Assembly (NCBI GenBank): GCA_020466095.1
Contig: CM035808.1
Location: 53,316,433 to 53,380,432 of the forward strand
Reading direction: 5' to 3'
Origin: Chlorops oryzae
Lineage: Eukaryota > Arthropoda > Insecta > Diptera > Chloropidae
DNA length: 64,000 nucleotides
Shown here: piece after piece, positions 29,731-39,375 of the stretch
Position numbering within the stretch: the stretch's first letter is position 1
Layout of the letters: every line of letters begins with the position of its first letter
Made by a program: the position numbers and the translations under genes
The notes under the pieces: generated by a model
What the model was told of the DNA's origin: nothing
Databases searched by the model: none
What the model saw: only the letters and a program-made list of their open reading frames with translations

Positions 29731-31265
29731 TTATACACTTTTTTTATGAAGGTCCTCCATTAGGTTTTTTACCGCCCAATATTTTTCGATTGGACGAAGT
29801 TCGGGGCAATTCGGAGGATTTGCTTCTCTTGGTACCACAGTGACATTATTGGCTTGGTACCAATCCATCGTTCTCTGGGCGTAGTGAGACGTTGCTAGGT
29901 CAGGTCAAAATAGTACTGAACCTTGGTGTTGACGTATAAAAGGCAGCAAACGCCGGTCCAGACACTCTCTGATGTAAATTTCGGTGCTGATTGTGCGATC
30001 CGTCACAAATTCCTTACTTCGAAGGCCACATTTGCAAATGGCCTGCCACACCATGTATTTGTTTGGAAATTTGGTATGTTTTTCGGTGGTAAATTTAGAG
30101 GATGCTCCACCTTTTCTAACCGCAGTATAATATCCGTGTCCAGGTATCTGCTTGAAATCCGCTTTGCAATACGTTTCATCGTCCATGATCACTAGGGGTG
30201 GCATAGTGCACGACTTTTCGATTTCGATACGCTGCAACCTCTTATTTTGTGAGGTTTGGTATAAAAATGCATGAGCCAAAAAATGGGGAGGGTGGGGTGT
30301 CGGCAAATGGCTCCTCATCGGGGTCAAAGATGGGTTAAAACGATAAAAAATCTATGAAAAGCTTTATAACTGTCCCAGAGTCGCTCCTAGAGGGGTAAAA
30401 TATAACACCGACCCCCATTATTTTTCTCCCCCGAATATTTTCTCTGAACAAATATGCCACCTCTCTCCTCCTTAAGGGGGCTCCCATACAAAATTACCTT
30501 AATTTTATCACAATTTCATACAAAATGGCTGTCACTACAGTCAAACCCATCCTAGGGGGATGATATATATGACCGACCCCCATTATTTTTTTACCCCAAA
30601 TATTTTCTTCAAACATACCCACCCTCTATCGCCCCTCCTTAGGGGGGTCCCCATACAAAAATAGGCTTAAATTCAAGAAAAACTCCTCACGAACTTCAAT
30701 CTATAATATAGATGCCGTAGGAACACGAACGAGCATGTTCAGTATGCATATTCGAAAAATTTACAAAATTACCTTTTAAACGAGCCTAATATGAAGAATA
30801 TTGGATTCGTTTTTGGTATGTTTTAATAATATGTTATAATTATTACCTTTTTTTAAAACTGAATTTTGGGTTCCATCCCCTAACTGGCCAAATAATGACC
30901 CTAGTAGAAAAAAATAAATTTTCTAGTCAAATGCCGCAAACCTCAATCTATGACGAGTTTTTTGAGACTATAACCATTAAAATCGGTAAGTGGTTTCTAT
31001 TCATAAAATTAATTCAAAACAAGTATTTTTTGAAACGCATTATTCACTGTTTTTACGTTTTTAAGCGAATATTCGCTGGACCACTTTTTCTCCCTGATAC
31101 TGGTTTTTTTGATAAAGGGGTAAGCTGTCTGTATCGTTTAATGGTCCTACCGACAGTTTTTTCGCACACGCCAACTTCCTTAGCGATCTTTTTTCACGTG
31201 GTGTTTGGATTTTCCAGGTGTTTGTAAATAACTGCTTTCCGCTTTTCTCCTTGTTGAGACGACAT
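29731..31265 (-). pseudogene. DD37E transposase, interrupted
   Basis: The N-terminal DNA-binding part starts at an ATG at 31263-31265 and reads into two stops (a TGA where a Trp codon is expected, then a TAA near 31054). After the inserted repeats the catalytic half resumes near 30240: MDDETYCKAD with the first Asp, a TGA in place of the Trp before PDLATSHYA with the second Asp, and NCPELRPIEKYW with the Glu. Exactly 37 residues separate the last two, hence DD37E. The frame ends at a TAA at 29731-29733. Confidence 0.85.
30370..30700. repeat. Two imperfect tandem units (~165 bp) inside the DD37E element
   Basis: The block cgacccccattatt occurs at about 30409 and 30574 in the same context (a 'cctaggggg'-like motif before it and 'cccatacaaaa' after it), giving a period near 165 bp. 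The C/G-run-rich sequence differs from its surroundings. It is probably a dispersed repeat inserted in the transposase gene. Confidence 0.65.
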
Positions 31266-31421
31266 CTTTTCAGTAGCTCTTTTATTTTACGAATGAGTTT
31301 TTTTTTTTTTAATCTGCAATGTTTATACTTTATTTGGGCACCAAATATGTTGCTATAAAGTTAACACTTTTTTATAAATAGCCTAAAAACAAAAGGACAG
31401 TTATTTCTGGGACAGTCCTTA

Positions 31422-31515
31422 AAACAGAACATAGCACCCGGTGTACCGGAAAGAGCCAGTATTCAATCAGTCCATAAGCGCTATCAAGACGAGACGAACA
31501 ACTCGCGAGTCTAAA
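31422..31515 (+). pseudogene. Errantivirus env, piece 4 of 4: cytoplasmic tail
   Basis: After the second TA the frame continues for 30 hydrophilic codons (ending SRV) and stops at TAA 31513-31515, giving a short tail behind the anchor of piece 3. The four pieces thus cover signal peptide, furin site, ectodomain, anchor and tail of one env. Confidence 0.75.
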
Positions 31516-31773
31516 GTCACGAATTTTTTGAACAACACCTCTCACAAACAAATTCTCCTCATTGAATTGTTACGAGAGTCTTATTCATATATATATAAAA
31601 AAAATATATAAAATATGATAATAAAATGCAACGGCATAAAGGTATCAGATATACAATGAGAAATTTGCAAAAGACTATCAGTTGGGACTCGGCGCATATT
31701 ATTATTTTAGTCTCGTTTTTTTTTTCAGGGTAAGCAAGAAGACAGCGCAAATAAAGTTTTGGAGCTACGGTAA
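31516..31773. other. Sequence after env, no gene
   Basis: The stretch is AT-rich and includes a TA-rich patch at 31588-31616 and a T-run with AG at 31712-31728. I expected a polypurine tract and 3' LTR here but cannot see a clear one. It may be the provirus 3' untranslated region continuing beyond the next transposon at 34965. Confidence 0.4.
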
Positions 31774-32245
31774 CACGGTGCTACAAAAAAAAAAAAAATT
31801 AAATACACCCGAAGAGTAACATAGTGTAGGCTGTTTATATGGTCGTATTATGCATAAAAATATTTTTGTTATTGTTGTTGTACCCTCCAAATTTTTTTTA
31901 TTTACAAAAAACCGTTTTTACAATCTTTCCGCGGTAATCTTTGAATATCTCAGTGACCGTTTTAAGGATGTTCAATATGGTATATGTTTTGGAAAGAGAA
32001 TTGTCAGAATGATGTATAACAATTTATTGTTTAAACAAATGAAGTGTATGTTTTTATCGCATAAACCTAGAAAATGTGATTTTTTTTTCTCAATTTCTTA
32101 ACTTTAACCATTTTTGGTTACATAATGTTACAAGAAAAGGCAATAAAGATAGGTAATATTCTAAAAGAACATTTTTTTACGAACAAATTGGTGTATTGAT
32201 TTATTGAATTGGAACAAAACTGCGGAAGCTACGCTACTTTTTCGT
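31774..32245. repeat. Left long terminal inverted repeat (unclassified transposon)
   Basis: Its reverse complement is found at 34505-34964 with few mismatches, for example the block acaatttattgtttaaacaa, which is itself nearly palindromic. The arms could form a large stem if single-stranded. Confidence 0.9.
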
Positions 32246-32301
32246 AAAAAGAAAATAAAGTTTTTGTATATGATTTTTCTTCTTCTCACATTTAAGATTT
32301 A

Positions 32302-34367
32302 TTAAAAATGTTTAGCCGACCTTCGTCGTTTCAGAGAAGAATCGCTTGTCTCGCGTTTGAGCGACCAGCAGTAATCTGCTAACATATGAATTTTGTCTGT
32401 TCAATTGACGCCATTTCTTGATGAAACCTTTCGCCTTGTTCATCACTGAATTTACCGAGGTTCTCCGGAAAGAAGTCCAAATGGGAATGCAAGAAGTGAA
32501 TTTTGATAGACATTCTGCATCCCATGTCTCCGTAGGCTTGCAAAAATTCATTTACGATGGCAACGTAGTCGTCACTTCTTGATTTGCCCAAAAAGTTATT
32601 GCAAAGAGAAATGAAACTCATCCATGCTCTTCTTTCTACCTGATTCAGTTTCTCAGTGAAATTTGCATCATTCACAATTTTGCGAATTTGCGGTCCAACA
32701 AATATCCCTGCACAATAATGGAAAATTTTTACAACATTGTTATAACTTATATTTTCATGGAGTATGCAAACAATTTTGAAATAATTAAAAAGTTTATTTG
32801 ATTTCGGATGATTGCTAGCTACTTTCTTTGAAACTTTTCGATATTTGAAGTGTAATACCTTCTTTGATTTTGGCGTCACTGAGCTTAGGAAAAATCGCTT
32901 TTAAGTGTAAAAAAGCTTCACTGTCTTTATCCAGACTTTTCACGAACTGCTTCATGTAGCCTAGTTTCAGGTGCAATGGCGGTAATATGATTTTTTCAGC
33001 TTCTACTAATGGAATTCGTACAACATTGCTTTTCCCGATTTTGAAAAATTGTCGCAATGGCCACTCTCGTCGATCGTAGTGGTTGCTTGCCCGACTATCC
33101 CATTCACAAAAATAAGAAGGATATTTAGTATAACCTCCTTGCATTCCAAAAAGAAGCGTTAAAACCTTGAAGTCAGAGACAATTTCCCATTCATGATTTG
33201 AGTAATTTATCACTCTAAGGATCTTCGCCAAAGTTTCGTATGTCTCTTTCATATTGGTAGCATATGCCAAAGGTACGGATGGCAACTGATTTTCGTTGTG
33301 TAATAACACAGCTTTCAAACCTGACAAAAAGCATATCTCAAATTAACGAAAAATTATAATATAATATAATATAATAAATATTATAAATTTACAGAGAATT
33401 CTCTCTTATTTCAACCGTAAAATCGATGAAATAGTTACTTTTACACGATCCATCGATGAACAACCGCAAATTTGTGGATTGATGTTCTGTTCCAAAGCAT
33501 TGAAACAATTTTTCCACATCTTTACAATAAACCAGGTTTTCATCATCGCCATCAATTTCAAAATTTTTGTTGAAACTGGCCCGCTCAGGGGTTTTTCTTG
33601 GGAATGTTATTTTAAAATCTTTTTCCACAAGATTCCATTGTTTTAATCGTGATCTCAAAGTTTCTGTTTGTCTCCATGAGAGTTGAATATCGCGCACTAC
33701 ATCTTTCATATCAGAATTCGAAACAAAATGCGGCTCTTTTGGTTCTAATCCAGCTGCGATAAAAAGTTCATCATCATGTGAACTAAGAGATGATCTGTCA
33801 TCAAAACATGCGACATCAGCTTCTAATTTTTTAAATTCATTTGTCTTCTTTTCATTTTTTTCGGAACGTGGTTTTGTAACAGTAGGCACATCGGGATATT
33901 GTATACTGTTACGAGTTTTGAAGCGCTGACCTTGGAGGTCTGTTTCGCAAAAGTAGCAGTCTTCTGGTCTGTGGCTGACTTGATGATGCCAAACCATTGG
34001 ACTCAAAAATGGCAAACGATCTTGATAACTTTGGCTAGATTTCCACTTCTTTAGTGTTAAAGAGCACGTTGAACATATATATTCCGGTTCATACCAATGA
34101 CTTTCACTATAATTGCGCTCAAAGTGAAGATTATACGCTTCAACTGCGGCACTATTTGCATTTAACCCGGTAGCGCCTAGCGATGCCATATGGCATCACT
34201 GAAATTGTTAGTTTTTTGTCATTCCCATACCTGAACCAGTTCATATTTCTTTTTATTTTTTATATTAATTTTTTTCAATTCAGGCGCTACCGGGTTAACT
34301 TACGGCGATGTTGCTTATCCACAAATAAACCACAAACGTAGCAGAAACGATTGCGTTTGTCACACAT
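32302..34367 (-). pseudogene. Putative transposase of the unclassified element, nearly intact
   Basis: I do not know a named family. From an ATG at 34365-34367 the protein starts with zinc-binding-like Cys pairs (CYVCGLF), continues after a MITE insertion with CSTCSLTLKKW and DCYFCETD, and has an acidic linker. After an intron (about 33328-33389, gtaaat...gtcag) comes a region with GLKAVLLHNENQLPSVP, LLFGMQGGYTKYPSYFCEWD and LPPLHLKLG. After a second intron (about 32713-32860) come GPQIRKIV and IHFLHSHLDFFPENLG. The last part (MLADYCWSL and onward, stop at 32302-32304) is reached only by a frameshift near 32395. Conserved His, Asp and Glu in the HSHLDFFPENLG and DEQGERFHQ motifs could be catalytic (inference). 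The damage is limited to the MITE and one shift. Confidence 0.65.
34166..34294. mobile_element. piggyBac-type MITE (129 bp, TTAA target)
   Basis: The ends CCCGGTAGCGCCT and AGGCGCTACCGGG are a perfect 13-bp inverted repeat. TTAA flanks both sides (34162-34165 and 34295-34298). Removing it with one TTAA rejoins the open frame of the surrounding gene, which proves it is an insertion and not an intron. Confidence 0.92.
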
Positions 34368-34504
34368 CCTCAACTGACAATATTAAGTGACTGAATAAGT
34401 TCTACATATCAGAGTTGGAGAGTGCAGTTAGTTTTAAGTTATCTTTTGTTCCGTATTTGACTGTATGCCACAAATTACGTTAGCCTATTCACACCTCTAT
34501 AGAA

Positions 34505-34964
34505 TGCAAAGAAGTAGCGTAGCTTTTGCAGTTTTGTTCCAATTCAATACACCAATTTGTTCGTAAAAAAAATGTTCTTTTAGAATATTACCTATCTTTA
34601 TTGCCTTTTCTTGTAACATTATGTAACAAAAAATGGTTAAAGTTAAGAAATTGAGAGAAAAAATCACTTTTTCTAGGTTTATGCGATAAAAACATACACT
34701 TCATTTGTTTAAACAATAAATTGTTATACATCATTCGAAAGGTCTGACAATTCTCTTTCCAAAACATATAACATATTGAACATCCTTAAAACGGTGACTG
34801 AGATATTCAAAGATTACCGCGGAAAGATTGTAAAAACGGTTTTTTGGTAAAGAAAAAAAATTTGGAGTGTACAACAACAACAAAACTATTTTTATGCATA
34901 ATTCGACCATATAAACAGTTTACACTAAGTTACTTTCCGGGTGTATTTTCAGTGTCGCACCGTG
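34505..34964. repeat. Right long terminal inverted repeat (unclassified transposon)
   Basis: Reverse complement of 31774-32245. It ends gcaccgtg at 34957-34964, followed by TAA. Confidence 0.9.
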
Positions 34965-35075
34965 TAATTATACCCAAACATAACGAAAAAACAGAAAATA
35001 AAATTTTATTTTGGAACCCTAAGACAAAATCAAGGTTAACTTCATACTGATATACTCCTTTACACATTTCATCTA

Positions 35076-35827
35076 ATGGAGGTTATGTACACATACGCAG
35101 GGGGGAATAAATCAATCAGTATCACAAACGAGGACTATAATAGACTACTAAGTAACCAATGGTTGAGCGATGTGCATATCAATGTTTTCATGAACTGGCT
35201 ACTAGACTTGCACTTTTCAGTTCGCAAAACGTACACCTTTTTAGTTCATTTGCCTACGCAAGCATTAACGCAGCGAGAAAAACAACCAACACGTCAGTAG
35301 CAATAATGAGAACAAAACTTTTACTCAAAGGCATTGATGTGTACACGATTAATATTTTCCTTTTTCCTATTTGCGAAAACAACCATTGGATGCTGGTGGT
35401 AGTACACTCAGATCATGTTTATATCCTCGACTCCCCTAAGCCACATAATATCCAGGAAATAATGAATAACATTACATATTTTTTTGAAACTGCCAATCAC
35501 AAAGCGAGCAATGATATTTTTTCACAAAAAAGGGAGCTTGCATACCCTAATTGTCCGCAACAAAAAAATCAAACAGATTGTGGTTTATTTATTTTAAAAT
35601 TCGCAGAAAATATCTTTAAATGCATAGCAAGCAGAAATAATTACAATTCATATCAAAATTTATTTGAGAAAGAAGAACTAAACTTATCCAGAGAAGTTTT
35701 AGCGGAAATAATCAGAGATTGGCAAATACAAGCAGCATCAAAAACGACATCAAAAATCTCAAGAACCGAACGAACAATCTTAAATAAAATCTTACAATTT
35801 TTAAACAAAGTGAAAAATAAAAATTAA
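35076..35827 (+). pseudogene. Ulp1/SENP-like C48 cysteine protease, one frameshift
   Basis: This type of protease removes SUMO or related tags; similar domains also ride in several DNA transposons and viruses. The frame starting at 35076 encodes the N-terminal part (LLSNQWLSDVHINVFMNWL). Near 35195-35215 the match moves to the next frame, which stays open for 220 codons. There the catalytic set is complete: His in ENNHWMLVVV (about 35386), Asp in YILDSP (about 35430), Gln in CPQQKNQ and Cys in TDCGLF (about 35580). The C-terminal 50 residues are basic. No intron is seen. Whether it belongs to a host gene copy, to the flanking provirus or to the LTR element ending at 36633 is open. Confidence 0.8.
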
Positions 35828-36633
35828 AAAATCAGAAATAAGATCACACTAAATGGAAAAAATTTCAGTGTTAAGATAAACGCTACGAATAAATTTTCAA
35901 TAAATATCTGTTAATTACAAGAGTTCAACCAAATCGTTTATTAAAATTGGAAATGAAAAAACAACAAAATTTTCGAAGAAAAAATTTTTCTAAAAAATCA
36001 TATTGTTACAATTTAAATTACGGTATGGAAATGAATAGAAATTAAGAGAAAACATATATAAAAAAAAAATAAAAAAAAATTTTAGAAATTAAGAGCAAAC
36101 AACAATTAGTATATGAGCACAACAAAATTTCTAAGGAACAATTTTCTATTATTTATAAAAATTTAAATTGCAGTATTTAAACGATACAAATTAAGAGAAC
36201 ACAATTATACATAGAGATAAGAAAATTCATCAACGCCGGAATCAACAGTCAGAGATCGCACTCTTCACCTATTCAACAGCAGAATTCATTGGTCGACGTT
36301 GGAAAAAGTCGACTTCTATAAAAGAGGAGAAGTGGGGAGCCAGCACGGACACCTGAACGGGAAAATTTTTGTACCAACCCTGTAAATATCACAATACAGC
36401 GTTCTACCATACCAACTTTATCTTCAAGGCTAACCCATTGCCAAGGCCGAATCATACTTGCAGCAGTAACAGCATCAGAGCACCGTCACAAGAACATCAA
36501 CAGCCGGGTTTTTGTAAAGCACGAATTTAAGCAACATTCGTATCAGCTACGACGTAAACAATTAATACGTGGCACAAAAACATCCAGTGTTCCGTAATCG
36601 CTGTGGTAGCGACTTTCTTCAAGGTGGGGAGGG
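35828..36633. other. Noncoding, ending in a probable polypurine tract
   Basis: 35828-36200 is A-rich with no frame. 36230-36600 is of mixed composition with only short frames. It ends with caaggtggggaggga (36619-36633), a purine run directly followed by TGTTG, as expected at the 3' LTR junction of a retroelement. Confidence 0.45.
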
Positions 36634-37610
36634 ATGTTGCGAGTCACAGACGCACAACTATGCAATACCTCCCAATCTTCGCCATAAAAAGTGCAACAAC
36701 AAGAACCAGCGCGAAGACTCAACCAGTGCGATTGTGAAATTAGCATTAGCACCAATCGCCCAAATGAAATGAATGTAATATGAGACCCAGAAGTTTCGGC
36801 AGAAGGCAGCGGTTGTGAAATCACTCCAAGCCCACGATCGCAATGCTAAAAGCCAGTGGGTTTAACCCGAGAATTAGAACGGCGGGAGAGAATTAACGGA
36901 GCGACAGCAATGATAGGCACGGGCAGCTAGGTGTCAAGTATGAGGGACACGAGCCGGCAAGTCAACATTGCAACTGTCTAAGCTATGCTGAAGAGCTCGA
37001 TCGCTGGCAACAACAACACACTAACAACGGGATAGCTTTCGCGAGCTGTCGGCGAGCAAGGGAAAACACGGGAAGCACGAGCTGACGCGTCATAAGTTCT
37101 GCGCAAGGTTCAACGCCACCAAACACCGACCTACAACAACAACAACAACGACAATATGAGAATAGCAGCACCAAAGATAGACTTGCAGGTGAATCTTATG
37201 CAAGAGGTTTGGGAAAACATCATCAGCGATATCCAATATTGCCGATCAGCAATATTGGCCTATAAAAAGGGAGCTTCGGACACAGAAAGATCAGACTGGT
37301 TTTCGGAAGTCTCTGCTTTTGTCGTGCGTACATACGAGCCACGGCGTTAAAAGTATAATTAAGGACATAGGGAAATTGTAAAGTAGTGTTAGCATTTTTT
37401 CAGTGAATATAAATTCTGTCTTAGACATAAGGATCAGTAAATAAAAGAAAAGATAAAATATAAACTTCACTCTTTTATTTAAAGAGGTTTATAGGAACAT
37501 TTATACGTTCGACTTTGTCTGAGCGCTTGTTTCCTATAAATTAATATTAGAATAAAGGAACGTTTATACGCTCGACTGTGTCTGAGCGCTAGCTCCCTAT
37601 ATCCCAACAC
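36634..37610 (+). repeat. Probable solo or 3' LTR (about 980 bp)
   Basis: It begins TGTTGCGAGTC after a polypurine tract and can end at CCCAACA (37604-37610), giving TGTTG...CAACA ends. Inside are a TATA-like box (tataaaaaggga, 37260-37271) and, near the end, a 60-bp unit repeated twice (aggaacatttatacgttcga, 37493; aggaacgtttatacgctcga, 37556). No second copy is in the window, so the right boundary is a guess. Confidence 0.45.
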
Positions 37611-38229
37611 TGCACAAACATTTTAACCTAGCAGTGTTGGGCTCTTTCACTCTCTTCTTTTCCGTTTTTCTTTTGCCAACACATTCAATGCAGATTTTCG
37701 GCCAATGCACTAAGAAGCAAATGTCTCGGTCATAAATGCCTCGAACAATTGCTTACACGCAGAAAACGCACAAGATTCAATATTCACACCCACCGGCAAC
37801 GGACAGCCCTTGCTTTTCGTTTTTATGAAGAGAAGCGATACCAATAAAAAAAAGGCACAAGTAAGCATGCTTTACACGAAACAATTCAATGACATCGAAT
37901 TTTTTCGGATTGATTTTTCCAACGCAGCTGAAATTTCCCAAAATAAAACAACGAGTCCATATGTTTCTGCAGCACTTTCGCGCGGTAAAAAATTAGTATA
38001 TAAGCTATGATATTTTGTACTAGAAAGCAGACTAGGACTTCAACTCAATAAAGCAAGAAGTTGGATGACGGATACTGGCTAACGCTGTATACCTGTCCAC
38101 ATCAATTAAGCCATTAAAAACAACTTAGTCTTTTCCTTGCCGAAAAAGTTAATTCAGACGAATTAACTCGAGTATGAACTTGGAAATTCTGTTAACGTTC
38201 AGTACAGAACACTACATCTGAAACTGAAA
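37611..38229. other. No gene recognised
   Basis: The sequence is of mixed composition with only short open frames lacking recognisable motifs. It may include the 5' side of the following LINE fragment. Confidence 0.4.
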
Positions 38230-39373
38230 TCAACAATTTATTTACATGCAGGGATTTTAAGAGTATCGATCACAATATGCTGTCAATAGAAGCAAGTGCT
38301 TTGGAGTGGAACAGATGCTGGTACTATGCACACACTGACCTTAAGCTTGAAAATTTTAATGCTCAAATAAACTACTTGTTTAAGGAATTTGTTCCGTTAA
38401 AAATAACTAAATGGAAAAGCTATAAGCAGCCGTGGTGCACTCAAGAGGTTAAAATGACAATCGATAGCCGCCAAAAATGCTACAGTGAATGGAAAATTCA
38501 CCCTATTGCCAGTAATTGGGAAAACTTCAGAGTTGCACGAAATCGTGTTACAATAGTAACACGAAAATCAAAAAGTAGATTCTAGCAAAACAAATTTAAC
38601 GCAAACCCAGTGGCAAAACTTAAATGATATCGGTGTTGGTGGAAATTCTAAATCGGTTTGTGAAATTTATGTGAATGTCATGAACGACTACTATATTTTG
38701 GAAAACTGTAGTTCACAGAATAACAGCTTGGTGCTAAATGGCAGTATTGAATATGTAGGTGAGAGATTTACCTTCAGATGTCTTCATGAATCCGAAGTAC
38801 TGCAAAATTTTCTAAAGGTAAAGTCGAATTCAATAGGCGAAGATACGATTAGTCTTCGATTGTTGAAGTTGAAACTTCCATTTATATTATCCCCTCTGAC
38901 TCATATCTTTAACCATGCATTACCATACTTCACCATTTCCAAGTCAATGAAAAATTGCAAATATTATTCCCAGGGCAAAAAATTTCTGTCCTAGGACACC
39001 TAAAGACTTTTGCCCTGCAAGCATTTTATCTGGGTTAGCTAAGGTGTTCGAAAAATGTCTCTCACTGCAAATTGTTGAATTTTTAAATGTCAATCGGGTA
39101 CTCAGTGAATTTCAATCACTATACAGAGCTAATCATAGCTGTACCACAGCAACTCTTAAGATCCTAGATCATGCTTTACTCTTAAAAAACTTGAACAGTA
39201 TTACGGATTTAGTTCTAATGCACTCAAACTTTTGAAAAGTTACCTATTCCACAGACAGCAGAAAGTCTGCATTCAGAATAAATGTACTGACTTAAGACAT
39301 ATAGCGTCCGGAGCCCCGCAGGGGTCAATTCTTGGGCCTATTTTATGTAGTATCTTTATCAATGACATAGTAT
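38230..39373 (+). pseudogene. Jockey-like LINE ORF2, endonuclease end and RT fingers
   Basis: The segment encodes the end of an APE-type endonuclease and the linker to RT (PWCTQEVKMTIDSRQKCYSEW, NFRVARNRVT), then RT motifs: NSIGEDTISLRLLKLKLP, LAKVFEKCLSLQIVEF, RANHSCTTATLKILD, and GAPQGSILGPILCSIFINDI just before the mariner. Several stops and shifts break it, and about 50 residues around the first RT Asp (usual motif SKAFD) are deleted near 39185-39230. The gene continues after the mariner at 40656. Confidence 0.82.
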
Positions 39374-39375
39374 TA

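Larger units (their letters stand above)
29571..31419 (-). mobile_element. Tc1/mariner element of the DD37E type, decayed
   Basis: The ends are inverted repeats sharing GACTGTCCCAGAAAT and ACTGTCCTTTTG, with TA at 29569-29570 and 31420-31421. The length of 1,849 bp is more than a normal element because about 600 bp of foreign repetitive sequence (roughly 30340-30960) lies in the transposase gene. Confidence 0.88.
31774..34964 (-). mobile_element. Unclassified DNA transposon with ~460-bp inverted repeats
   Basis: The 3,191-bp element has very long terminal inverted repeats: 31774-32245 matches the reverse complement of about 34505-34964, starting CACGGTGC. TAA is present on both sides (31771-31773, 34965-34967). 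A single multi-exon gene lies between on the minus strand. The protein family is known to me only as a widespread arthropod family without a named function. Its position between inverted repeats argues that it is a transposase. Confidence 0.75.

Noticed and set aside
27931..31515. Three separate small membrane-protein genes
   Set aside because: They are pieces of one env, separated by a mariner and a DD37E element at TA sites; frames match after the inserts are removed.
34163..34310. An intron between the first zinc motif and the rest of the putative transposase
   Set aside because: Perfect 13-bp inverted ends and TTAA on both sides show a piggyBac-type MITE, and the frame rejoins exactly at TTAA.
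36634..37150. Host gene promoter and 5' exon
   Set aside because: The TATA-like box and preceding purine tract fit an LTR better, and no downstream coding exon follows.
37156..37350. Gag fragment start (65-codon frame)
   Set aside because: It lies inside the putative LTR around the TATA-like box and has no gag motif.
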